From positions 186,001 through 250,000 of the forward strand of contig NZ_JAPWKD010000032.1 of assembly GCF_028283705.1 (NCBI RefSeq): a stretch of DNA of 64,000 bases, read 5' to 3'. Below are positions 25,861 to 32,710 of the stretch, in pieces. The translations under genes and the position numbers were made by a program. The notes beneath the pieces were generated by a model. That model saw only the letters and a list, made by a program, of their open reading frames with translations. It had not been told where the DNA came from and did no database searches. Origin of the DNA: Pantoea sp. (GTDB lineage: Bacteria; Pseudomonadota; Gammaproteobacteria; Enterobacterales; Enterobacteriaceae). How positions within the stretch are numbered: the stretch's first letter is position 1; every line of letters begins with the position of its first letter.

Positions 25861-26244
25861 ATGACACCTGAACATATTGATCGTCCGGCAATTGTCGCCG
25901 AAGTGACAGCGGCGTTTTATCGCTACGAGCAAGCGCTGATCAGTAATGACGTGGACGTTCTGGATGAGCTGTTCTGGCATGACAGCCGCACGGTACGTCT
26001 CGGTGCCGGTGAGAATCTGTATGGCATCGAAGAAATCCGCGCGTTTCGTGCCGCACGTCCCTCGACCGGACTGGATCGTACGTTACGCCACACGGTGATC
26101 ACCACCTTTGGCGATGACTATGCGGTGTGCAGCACCGAATTTACCCGTGAAGGAACGGAGAGGATTGGCCGTCAGCAGCAAACCTGGGTGCGGCTGCCGT
26201 GCGGCTGGCGTATTGTTGCCGCGCAGGTAAGTTTGATGAACTAA
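25861..26244 (+). CDS. hpxZ: HpxZ, NTF2-like protein (DUF3225/AtzH-like)
   Basis: Protein of 127 residues with the SnoaL/NTF2-like pattern (AAFYRYEQALISNDVDVLDELFWHD, then QQTWVRLPCGWRIVAAQVSL). It belongs to the DUF3225 group, where AtzH has been described as a 1,3-dicarboxyurea decarboxylase. Placed directly after hpxY, it may decarboxylate the product of the HpxXY reaction. This is the least certain enzyme of the locus. Confidence 0.78.
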   Translation: MTPEHIDRPAIVAEVTAAFYRYEQALISNDVDVLDELFWHDSRTVRLGAGENLYGIEEIRAFRAARPSTGLDRTLRHTVITTFGDDYAVCSTEFTREGTERIGRQQQTWVRLPCGWRIVAAQVSLMN

Positions 26245-26256
26245 AGATATATTGCC

Positions 26257-26304
26257 GTAGCGGCGCGATTTATCGCGCGGATTTTTCCAGCATCGCGCCG
26301 CTAC
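26257..26304. repeat. GC-rich palindromic repeat, copy 3 (expanded)
   Basis: Outer arms GTAGCGGCGCGAT / ATCGCGCCGCTAC (13 bases) are separated by 22 bases that begin with the usual TTATCGCGCG half. It looks like one element with extra sequence in the loop. It lies between the convergent hpxZ and puuE. Confidence 0.78.
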
Positions 26305-26311
26305 AGGCGTA

Positions 26312-27274
26312 TTAACCAGCCACCGGGGCTGGATACGTTTCCATCCAGTGATCGGCGATCTGCTGGCGGGTGCATACCCAGACCCGATCATGCTGCTGGA
26401 TATGATCGAGGAAGCGTTGCAGGCCACGGAATTTGCCCGGACGCCCCAGCAGACGACAATGCATACCAATCGACATCATCTTCGGCGCGCTTTCCCCCTC
26501 TTCATACAACACATCAAAGGTGTCACGCAGATAGGTATAGAACTGCTCGGCGGTGTTGAACCCCTGCGGCGAGGCAAAGCGCATATCGTTACATTCCAGC
26601 GTATACGGAATGATCAGATGCGGTTTAACCGTACCATCCTGACAGGTGACCTGGGTCCAGAACGGTAAGTCATCGCCGTAGTAATCGCTGTCGTAGCTAA
26701 AGCCGCCCTGCTCCACCACCAGACGGCGGGTATTGGGGCTGTCGCGCCCGGTGTACCAGCCGGTTGGCGCTTTACCGAACAAATCCTTCAGCACATCCAC
26801 CGCCTGCTGCATATGCTGCCGCTCGGTTTTCGCATCCATGCCCTGATAGTGGATCCAGCGCCAACCGTGGCTGACGACGTCATAGTCAGCGGCTTTGATC
26901 GCTTCGACAATTTCCGGGTGACGAGCCAGTGCCATCGCCACACCAAAAATGGTCAGCGGCAAACCGCGTTTTTGAAATTCATTGTGGATGCGCCAGAAAC
27001 CGGCGCGTGAGCCGTACTCGTATAATGAGTCCATCGACATATGGCGATCGGTATAGCTGGCTGCACCGATGATGTCGGAAAGAAACTGCTCGGAACCGGC
27101 ATCGCCGTGCAGCACGTTATTCTCTGCACCCTCTTCATAATTGAGGACAAACTGCACCGCGACGCGCGCTTTACCCGGCCAGCGGGCATGGGGTGGTTGA
27201 CTGGCATAGCCGATCAGGTCGCGTGGATAGTTTTTGTTGAAGCTGTACTCTTTCTTTTCAGATACATCACTCAT
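26312..27274 (-). CDS. puuE: Allantoinase PuuE (polysaccharide-deacetylase type; HpxB)
   Basis: Hydrolyses allantoin to allantoate. The 320-residue protein is the metal-independent, carbohydrate-esterase-4-like allantoinase, unrelated to AllB: NYPRDLIGYASQPPHARWPG, VQFVLNYEEGAENN, YEYGSRAGFWRIHNEF and VVSHGWRWIHYQGMD are recognisable. The start at 27274 (MSDVSEKKEYSFN) has AGGAA upstream; a frame to 27301 is less likely. It follows hpxA by 34 bases in an hpxS-hpxA-puuE operon. In Klebsiella the equivalent is called hpxB. Confidence 0.92.
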   Translation of the reverse strand: MSDVSEKKEYSFNKNYPRDLIGYASQPPHARWPGKARVAVQFVLNYEEGAENNVLHGDAGSEQFLSDIIGAASYTDRHMSMDSLYEYGSRAGFWRIHNEFQKRGLPLTIFGVAMALARHPEIVEAIKAADYDVVSHGWRWIHYQGMDAKTERQHMQQAVDVLKDLFGKAPTGWYTGRDSPNTRRLVVEQGGFSYDSDYYGDDLPFWTQVTCQDGTVKPHLIIPYTLECNDMRFASPQGFNTAEQFYTYLRDTFDVLYEEGESAPKMMSIGMHCRLLGRPGKFRGLQRFLDHIQQHDRVWVCTRQQIADHWMETYPAPVAG

Positions 27275-27308
27275 TCTGTAAGTTCCTGTGGTAAACCTCA
27301 ACCAGTGC

Positions 27309-28040
27309 TTAGTTTAGGTGCTGAAAAGCACCTGTGAGCGGTTTTTCTAGCGGGTAATCGAGATCGCCATGTTTGCTGGTGCCAAAGCCCAGCGCTACCA
27401 GCGATTCCACCATTTTGACCGCCGCACCGACGCCGTCGATCACTGGCAGACCGAGTTCCCGGGTCAGATCCTGAGCAAGCGAAGCCATCCCGCCACAACC
27501 CAGCACAATCGCCCCGCTACCGTCTTCCCGCTTCGCCTGGATACAACGCTGACGTACTTTTTCCTGTGCAATTCCGCTGCCATCTTCTAAGGCCAGCACC
27601 GGCAGATCGATGGCGTGCACCCCGGCGCAGTGATGGGTAAAACCATATTGCTGTAATAAATGGCGCGCGATAATTAGCGTGCGTGGCAGCGTGGTGACGA
27701 TGGAAAAACGCGTCGCCAGTAGCGTGGCAGTGTGCATCGCCGCTTCCGCAATGCCGACCACCGGGCCGCTTGCCAGCTCGCGGGCGGCTAATAAGCCGGG
27801 ATCGCCAAAACAGGCAATCACATGCCCACTCACCCCCTGCGCTTTGCCCAGCGTCACCTGTTCCAGCACCCCAATCGCCGCAATGGCTTCATCAAAATGG
27901 CCTTCAATCGAAGGTACGCCCTGGCTCGGACACACCGCAATAATTTCCGTGCCCGGTGCAGCAACGGCACGCGCCGCCTGGCCGATGGTTTCCGTCATCG
28001 CCAGGCTGGTGTTGGGATTGATGACCTGGATCAGGCTCAT
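27309..28040 (-). CDS. hpxA: Allantoin racemase
   Basis: Cofactor-independent Asp/Glu/hydantoin racemase-family protein of 243 residues. HpxA interconverts (R)- and (S)-allantoin so that both can be used. The catalytic Cys pair is visible in HVIACFGDPGLLAARE and AIVLGCGGMASLAQD. The N-terminal INPNTSLAMTETIGQAAR is a family hallmark. The start codon overlaps the hpxS stop by one base. Confidence 0.9.
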   Translation of the reverse strand: MSLIQVINPNTSLAMTETIGQAARAVAAPGTEIIAVCPSQGVPSIEGHFDEAIAAIGVLEQVTLGKAQGVSGHVIACFGDPGLLAARELASGPVVGIAEAAMHTATLLATRFSIVTTLPRTLIIARHLLQQYGFTHHCAGVHAIDLPVLALEDGSGIAQEKVRQRCIQAKREDGSGAIVLGCGGMASLAQDLTRELGLPVIDGVGAAVKMVESLVALGFGTSKHGDLDYPLEKPLTGAFQHLN

Positions 28041-28756
28041 TACGGTTCTCCTTTCCCGGCAAATAACCGGGCAAAGTCAGGGAGGGTTTCACCGCTGCGC
28101 TCAAAGTGCAGGCTGGCAACAATATGTTCGAAATGATGCTGAAGTGATGCCGTCAGTGCAGGCAGATCCTTCTGGCGCAACAGCTCCACCAGCCGATCGT
28201 GATGATCACAACGGCAACCACGCTGCCAGGGCGCGCCCCAGGCGGCAATCACCAGCGAGGAACGTTGCGTCAGACGCGTCACCATCTCGGTCAGCACCTG
28301 ATTACCGGATATCGCCTGCAGCTGGATGTGGAAGGCAGCCGACAGACGGATAGCGGCGGCACCATCATTCTGTTCGTGTGCCTGCTGCTCCTCGGCAATC
28401 AGACCCGCCAGCGCCGCCAGATGCGGCGGCTGGACATGCGCGACGACCGCAGGCAGGTTGGCACACTCCAGTAAACTACGCGTGGCGAAAATATCACGCG
28501 CCTCTTCCACGCCAGGCGTCGCAACCTGTGCACCACGCCTGGGCGATAAGGTAATCATTTGCACCGCCGCGAGGCGTTGCAGCACCTTGCGAATGCCCGT
28601 GCGACTGACACCAAACACCTCGGATAAGGCTTCTTCCGGCAATTTGCTGCCTGGCGGTAATTGATGTTCGACAATGGCGTTCAGCAACGCCTGGTAGATG
28701 GGTTCGTCTCTATCATTCAGATCTGCGGCCGTTCTCTGGCCTGTTTCACTCTTCAT
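28040..28756 (-). CDS. hpxS: GntR-family regulator HpxS
   Basis: FadR-type GntR regulator of 238 residues: N-terminal winged helix (PEEALSEVFGVSRTGIRKVLQRLAAVQMI, about residues 45-75) and an FCD ligand domain with helices from residue 95 on. The start at 28756 (MKSETGQRTAADL) has GGAGCGGG upstream, which favours it over 28783. It is the first gene of hpxS-hpxA-puuE and divergent from the permease gene. Two GTATAC dyads in the gap are likely its operators. A ureide effector is expected but not shown. Confidence 0.88.
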   Translation of the reverse strand: MKSETGQRTAADLNDRDEPIYQALLNAIVEHQLPPGSKLPEEALSEVFGVSRTGIRKVLQRLAAVQMITLSPRRGAQVATPGVEEARDIFATRSLLECANLPAVVAHVQPPHLAALAGLIAEEQQAHEQNDGAAAIRLSAAFHIQLQAISGNQVLTEMVTRLTQRSSLVIAAWGAPWQRGCRCDHHDRLVELLRQKDLPALTASLQHHFEHIVASLHFERSGETLPDFARLFAGKGEP

Positions 28757-28790
28757 TTCCCGCTCCGGTAAATGTCTGTGCACAGCACAT

Positions 28791-28821
28791 CGTATACGCG
28801 AAAAACAATTTTTGTATACAA
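28791..28821. promoter_or_regulatory. Paired GTATAC dyads, candidate HpxS operator
   Basis: CGTATACG (28791-28798) and TTGTATACAA (28812-28821) are both perfect palindromes. Their centres are 22 bases apart, two helical turns, as expected for two GntR dimers on one DNA face. They lie in the hpxS/permease divergent gap, next to a sigma-54-like promoter. Confidence 0.65.
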
Positions 28822-28832
28822 GAAATCAATTC

Positions 28833-28848
28833 TGGCCTGGATCCTGCA
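28833..28848 (+). promoter_or_regulatory. Sigma-54-like promoter of the ureide permease
   Basis: TGGCCTGGATCCTGCA has GG and GC separated by ten bases, with TGGC at -24 and TGCA at -12; it departs from consensus at CAC and at the first T of TTGC. It lies 53 bases before the permease start. Confidence 0.45.
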
Positions 28849-28901
28849 ATACCGTTTCACGCTGTGATTATTTTTTCATTATTAAGAGAGGAGCAGGTTT
28901 C

Positions 28902-30398
28902 ATGCCAAATCATTCTGAAGTGACCTCTGCGGTGGCCTCTGAAGCCAACGCCCATTACAGCCCACGACTGTGCAACGAAGATCTGGCACCAACGCGTGAC
29001 CAGAACTGGTCGTGGTACAACATTTTTTCTTTCTGGATGTCGGATGTACACAGTATGGGCGGCTATGTGGTGGCTGCCAGCTTCTTTACCCTCGGCCTGG
29101 CAAGCTGGCAGGTGCTACTGTGTCTGCTGGTAGGAATTTGCATTGTCCAGCTGTGCGCCAACCTGGTGGCGAAGCCAAGCCAGATGGCAGGCGTGCCTTA
29201 CGCGGTCATTTCACGTCAGGCATTTGGTGTTTTCGGAGCTAATATCCCGGCGGTGATTCGTGGCCTGATCGCCTTCGCCTGGTATGGTATTCAGACTTAC
29301 CTGGCAGCCAATGCATTGATGCTGGTCCTGCTGAAGTTCTTCCCCTCACTCGCCAGCATGACGCACAGCAGCTGGCTGGGCTTATCGCAGCTGGGCTGGT
29401 GCTGCTTCGGTATCATGTGGTTCCTGCAGGCGCTGGTGTTCTGGCACGGGATGAACGCGATTAAACGTTTCATCGATGTTGCCGGCCCGGCTGTATACGT
29501 CGTGATGGTGGCATTGGCCGGATGGATTGTATACAAGACTGGTTTTAACGGTATCTCCTTTACCCTCGCCAGCAAGCAGTTAAGTGCCGGTGAGCAGACC
29601 TGGCAGATGATCACCGCCACGGCGCTGGTGGTGTCTTACTTCTCCGGTCCGCTGCTCAACTTTGGTGACTTCTCCCGTTATGGCAAGAATATGGGCGAGA
29701 TTCGTCGCGGCAATCGCTGGGGTCTGCCGTTTAACTTCCTGCTGTTCTCCATCGTCACCGTGGTGATTGTCTCCGGCAGCAATTCGCTGTTTGGCCGCAT
29801 GATTACCGACCCGATTGAAACGGTCAGCATGGTGGGTAACGATCTGGCGGTGGCGATTGGCCTGCTGACCATGATCACCGCCACCATCGGTATCAATATC
29901 GTGGCGAACTTCGTTTCACCGGCTTTCGACTTCTCCAACTGCTCACCGCAGAAAATCAGCTTCCGTACTGGAGGCATGATCGCCGCCGTCGGTTCCGTGC
30001 TGCTGACGCCGTGGAACCTGTTCCAGTCACCTGAGTTGATTCATTACACGCTGGATGTGCTGGGTTCCTTTATCGGGCCACTGTTTGGCATTTTGATCGC
30101 CGATTTCTATCTGATCAAACGCAGCAAGGTGTATGTCGATGACCTGTTTGATGATACGTCGAAAGGTCGCTACTGGTATCAAGGGGGCTTTAACCCGAAA
30201 GCGATCGCCGCGCTGCTGCCTTCGGTGGGAATTGGTCTGATTATCAGCTTTATTCCGTCATTGCATGAGGTGGCAAATTTTAGCTGGTTTATCGGTGTGG
30301 CACTGGGCATGGGTTGCTATCGCTGGCTGGCACGTGCTGAACGTGAAGCTCCGGTAGCAGGGGCGTATCGTGGCAAGGTGGCGGTACAGAAGGATTAA
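28902..30398 (+). CDS. hpxC: NCS1-family ureide (allantoin) permease
   Basis: Inner-membrane nucleobase:cation symporter-1 family protein of 498 residues, with the N-terminal NEDLAPTRDQNWSWYNIFSFWMSDVHS block and about twelve hydrophobic segments. In this family PucI/AllP-type members carry allantoin. The start at ATG 28902 (MPNHSEVTSAVAS) has GAGAGGAG upstream. It is divergent from hpxS-hpxA-puuE; in Klebsiella the matching gene is hpxC. A second TTGTATACAA dyad lies inside the gene at 29527. Allantoin is the best substrate guess; uracil or hydantoin carriers look similar. Confidence 0.85.
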   Translation: MPNHSEVTSAVASEANAHYSPRLCNEDLAPTRDQNWSWYNIFSFWMSDVHSMGGYVVAASFFTLGLASWQVLLCLLVGICIVQLCANLVAKPSQMAGVPYAVISRQAFGVFGANIPAVIRGLIAFAWYGIQTYLAANALMLVLLKFFPSLASMTHSSWLGLSQLGWCCFGIMWFLQALVFWHGMNAIKRFIDVAGPAVYVVMVALAGWIVYKTGFNGISFTLASKQLSAGEQTWQMITATALVVSYFSGPLLNFGDFSRYGKNMGEIRRGNRWGLPFNFLLFSIVTVVIVSGSNSLFGRMITDPIETVSMVGNDLAVAIGLLTMITATIGINIVANFVSPAFDFSNCSPQKISFRTGGMIAAVGSVLLTPWNLFQSPELIHYTLDVLGSFIGPLFGILIADFYLIKRSKVYVDDLFDDTSKGRYWYQGGFNPKAIAALLPSVGIGLIISFIPSLHEVANFSWFIGVALGMGCYRWLARAEREAPVAGAYRGKVAVQKD

Positions 30399-30402
30399 CC
30401 CG

Positions 30403-30425
30403 AACGGCGCGATTAGCGCGCCGTT
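30403..30425. repeat. GC-rich palindromic repeat, copy 4 (permease terminator)
   Basis: Arms AACGGCGCG / CGCGCCGTT (9 base pairs) with loop ATTAG, followed by TTGATTTA, five bases after the permease stop. It is a short variant of the element at 11404 and probably ends permease transcription. Confidence 0.7.
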
Positions 30426-30443
30426 TGATTTATGTCGCTGAAA

Positions 30444-30476
30444 AAGCAAAAAGCCGATTCATTGCTGAATCGGCTT
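30444..30476 (-). terminator. Terminator of tRNA-Asp (aspV position)
   Basis: On the minus strand AAGCCGATTCA, a GCAA loop and TGAATCGGCTT are followed by TTTGCTTTTTC, 12 bases past the tRNA 3' end. Confidence 0.85.
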
Positions 30477-30488
30477 CTTTAAAGAGAT

Positions 30489-30565
30489 TGGCGGTGCGGA
30501 CGGGACTCGAACCCGCGACCCCCGGCGTGACAGGCCGGTATTCTAACCGACTGAACTACCGCACC
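30489..30565 (-). tRNA. aspV: tRNA-Asp (GTC)
   Basis: 77-base cloverleaf read from the sequence: acceptor GGTGCGG / CCGCACC, discriminator G, encoded CCA (30489-30491), anticodon GTC in CCTGTCACG and T-loop GGTTCGAGTCC. It is identical to the second copy at 39099. Its position next to dnaQ corresponds to E. coli aspV. Its 3' end faces the ureide locus. Confidence 0.97.
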
Positions 30566-30595
30566 GCGCTGTGTTCCCCGTCGGGAACGAGGCGC

Positions 30596-30624
30596 ATATT
30601 AATGGCAGGGCGATCAGCCGTCAA
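30596..30624 (-). promoter_or_regulatory. Promoter of tRNA-Asp
   Basis: On the minus strand TTGACG, a 17-base spacer and TAATAT, with a GCGCC discriminator typical of stringently controlled stable-RNA promoters, about 30 bases before the tRNA 5' end. Confidence 0.8.
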
Positions 30625-30699
30625 CGCTTTTTCTGTGGCTTTGTTTCGTTTGCTGCTTTTTTCGACTTAACGCCGCTTTTCCACGCAAAATCAGCGATT

Positions 30700-31431
30700 T
30701 CAGGCGCGCCACAGGCAGCTGCCGCCCTTCTTCATCACCAGATCTAAACGCCCTTCATGTGCCAGACATTCTTCATCACTGGCGCTGACCACGCGCAGCC
30801 CGGATGCCGGACGCACAATACGCTGAATATTTTCACCATCGGCCTGGTTGCTTTGCTCACTGTCCAGCGAGAATGCCAGCGACGTCTGGCCACCGGTGAT
30901 GGTCAGGAACACTTCCGCCAGGATTTCGGCATCGAGTAATGCGCCATGCAGCGTACGCTTGCTGTTGTCAATTTCGAGACGGTTACAGAGCGCATCAAGG
31001 CTGTTACGCTTGCCGGGGAACATCTTACGCGCCATCGCCAGGCTATCGGTTATCTGGCAGAAGGTTTCCGTTTTGCCAATGTCGCGTTTCAGCATGGCAA
31101 ACTCGTAATCCATAAAGCCGATATCGAACGCTGCGTTATGAATCACCAGCTCAGCACCCTGGATATACTCAAGAAACTCATCAGCGATGTCACTGAAGCT
31201 GGGTTTATCCGCCAGAAACTCATCGGCAATACCATGCACACCAAAGGCTTCCGGATCCACCAGCCGGTCGGGCTTGAGGTAGATATGGAAGTTGTTGCCG
31301 GTCAGGCGGCGATTGATAACTTCAACCGCACCGATTTCAATGATGCGGTGTCCTTCATAGTGCACACCGATCATGTTCATGCCGGTGGTTTCTGTATCGA
31401 GGACGATCTGGCGGTTATTTGCAGTGCTCAT
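30700..31431 (-). CDS. dnaQ: DNA polymerase III epsilon subunit (proofreading exonuclease)
   Basis: 3'-5' exonuclease that proofreads for the replicative polymerase, part of the core with DnaE (also in this window). The 243-residue length equals E. coli DnaQ. Catalytic Asp12 and Glu14 lie in IVLDTETTG; ELVIHNAAFDIGFMDYE and LHGALLDAEILAEV supply the remaining DEDDh residues. The C-terminal region (after about residue 185) is the alpha-binding tail. It is divergent from rnhA with a 52-base gap. Confidence 0.97.
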   Translation of the reverse strand: MSTANNRQIVLDTETTGMNMIGVHYEGHRIIEIGAVEVINRRLTGNNFHIYLKPDRLVDPEAFGVHGIADEFLADKPSFSDIADEFLEYIQGAELVIHNAAFDIGFMDYEFAMLKRDIGKTETFCQITDSLAMARKMFPGKRNSLDALCNRLEIDNSKRTLHGALLDAEILAEVFLTITGGQTSLAFSLDSEQSNQADGENIQRIVRPASGLRVVSASDEECLAHEGRLDLVMKKGGSCLWRA

Positions 31432-31483
31432 AGGACTCGTTTATGTCAGACTTGGCGTTTTGTCAGAAGGAAGTCTACCAGAG

Positions 31484-31951
31484 ATGCGTAAACAGGTAGA
31501 AATATTCACCGATGGATCCTGTCTTGGCAATCCCGGTCCTGGTGGCTATGGTGCCATTCTGCGTTATCGCCAGCATGAAAAAACCTTCAGTGCCGGTTAT
31601 CACCTCACCACCAATAATCGTATGGAGCTGATGGCCGCCATTGTCGCGCTGGAAGCGCTGACGCAGCCGTGTGAAGTGGTGATCAGCACCGATAGCCAGT
31701 ATGTGCGCCAGGGTATTACCAGCTGGATCCACAACTGGAAAAAACGTGGCTGGAAAACCGCAGATAAAAAACCCGTGAAGAATGTCGATCTGTGGCAACG
31801 ACTGGATCTGGCGCTGAGTTCACACCAGATAGTGTGGGAATGGGTAAAGGGCCATGCCGGTCACCCGGAGAATGAACGCTGTGACGAACTGGCGCGCAGT
31901 GCCGCCAGCCAGCCGTCGCAGGACGATATTGGCTATCAGCCCGAATCCTGA
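31484..31951 (+). CDS. rnhA: Ribonuclease HI
   Basis: Cleaves RNA in RNA-DNA hybrids. It has 155 residues as in E. coli. The acidic active site is present: Asp10 in VEIFTDGSCLGNPG, Glu in NNRMELMAAI, Asp in ISTDSQYV and Asp in NERCDELAR. The start at 31484 (MRKQVEIF) matches E. coli; the open frame further upstream overlaps dnaQ and is rejected. It overlaps yafS by 16 bases tail to tail. Confidence 0.97.
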   Translation: MRKQVEIFTDGSCLGNPGPGGYGAILRYRQHEKTFSAGYHLTTNNRMELMAAIVALEALTQPCEVVISTDSQYVRQGITSWIHNWKKRGWKTADKKPVKNVDLWQRLDLALSSHQIVWEWVKGHAGHPENERCDELARSAASQPSQDDIGYQPES

Positions 31952-32670
31952 TCCTTCATTTTCCGAAACTGCCGCGTAGCGTTCACCGCCTGTCGCAGCT
32001 GCGTTTTACTCAGGCTTTTTTTCACTTTGGTGGGCGTTAACGGGAAGGTGCGTTTACGTGCCACCACCACATTCAGGCAACCCAGCGCAGGCAGATGCGC
32101 ACTGATCACTTTGCCGCCCTGCCGGTGCCACGGCACCACCTGGAAGCGGGTACGGTAGACGACTTCGTAATTCAGCAGATTCAGCCAGTCCAGCAGTCGC
32201 ATCTGGCTAAACATCCGTCCGCTCCAGGGTGCACGACCATGTAAGCCCGGAATGCCTTTGCTGATACCGAGCAGGCTAAAGGGATTAAAACCGCTGATAA
32301 TCATCCAGCCATCGTCAATCAGGACCCGGTCCACTTCGCGCAGCACGCGATGCGGGTCCTGGCTCCAGGCTAACGTATGTGCCAGCAAGCAGGCGTCAAT
32401 CGATTTGGCTTCAAATGGCAGCTGAGTAGCACGGGCAATCACCTGCAGCCCTTCACCCTCTTCGCCGACATTAACCTGATGCGAAATAGCACAATGGCTG
32501 GTATTGATTTCTGCGCTAAGGCTGCCAATTTTAAGCATATGAAAGCCATACAGCTTGCCGAGCGAAGGCTGAAGTTGCTGTGTGAGTGCGTCGCGAAAGT
32601 AGTCGCCCCAGGGCATGTCGCGCCAGGAGCGCGGCGCAGTCAGGATTTGGCGTGTTTTAGCCGGCTTCAT
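31936..32670 (-). CDS. yafS: Methyltransferase-like protein YafS
   Basis: Class I SAM-dependent methyltransferase-type protein, 244 residues, close to E. coli YafS. The middle of the fold shows SIDACLLAHTLAWSQDPHRVLREVDRVLIDDGWMIISGFNP, the post-I motifs of UbiE-like enzymes, while the N-terminal glycine motif is weak. The substrate is unknown. It is divergent from gloB with a 40-base gap. Confidence 0.88.
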   Translation of the reverse strand: MKPAKTRQILTAPRSWRDMPWGDYFRDALTQQLQPSLGKLYGFHMLKIGSLSAEINTSHCAISHQVNVGEEGEGLQVIARATQLPFEAKSIDACLLAHTLAWSQDPHRVLREVDRVLIDDGWMIISGFNPFSLLGISKGIPGLHGRAPWSGRMFSQMRLLDWLNLLNYEVVYRTRFQVVPWHRQGGKVISAHLPALGCLNVVVARKRTFPLTPTKVKKSLSKTQLRQAVNATRQFRKMKDQDSG

Positions 32671-32710
32671 GCTTTACCATCTTCCTTTTTCTACGGCCTG
32701 AGAGGTGTTT

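Noticed and set aside
30489..30565. tRNA-Asp as the attachment site of an integrated island
   Set aside because: No repeat of the tRNA 3' end was found between 9 and 30 kb, and no integrase or mobility gene is present.
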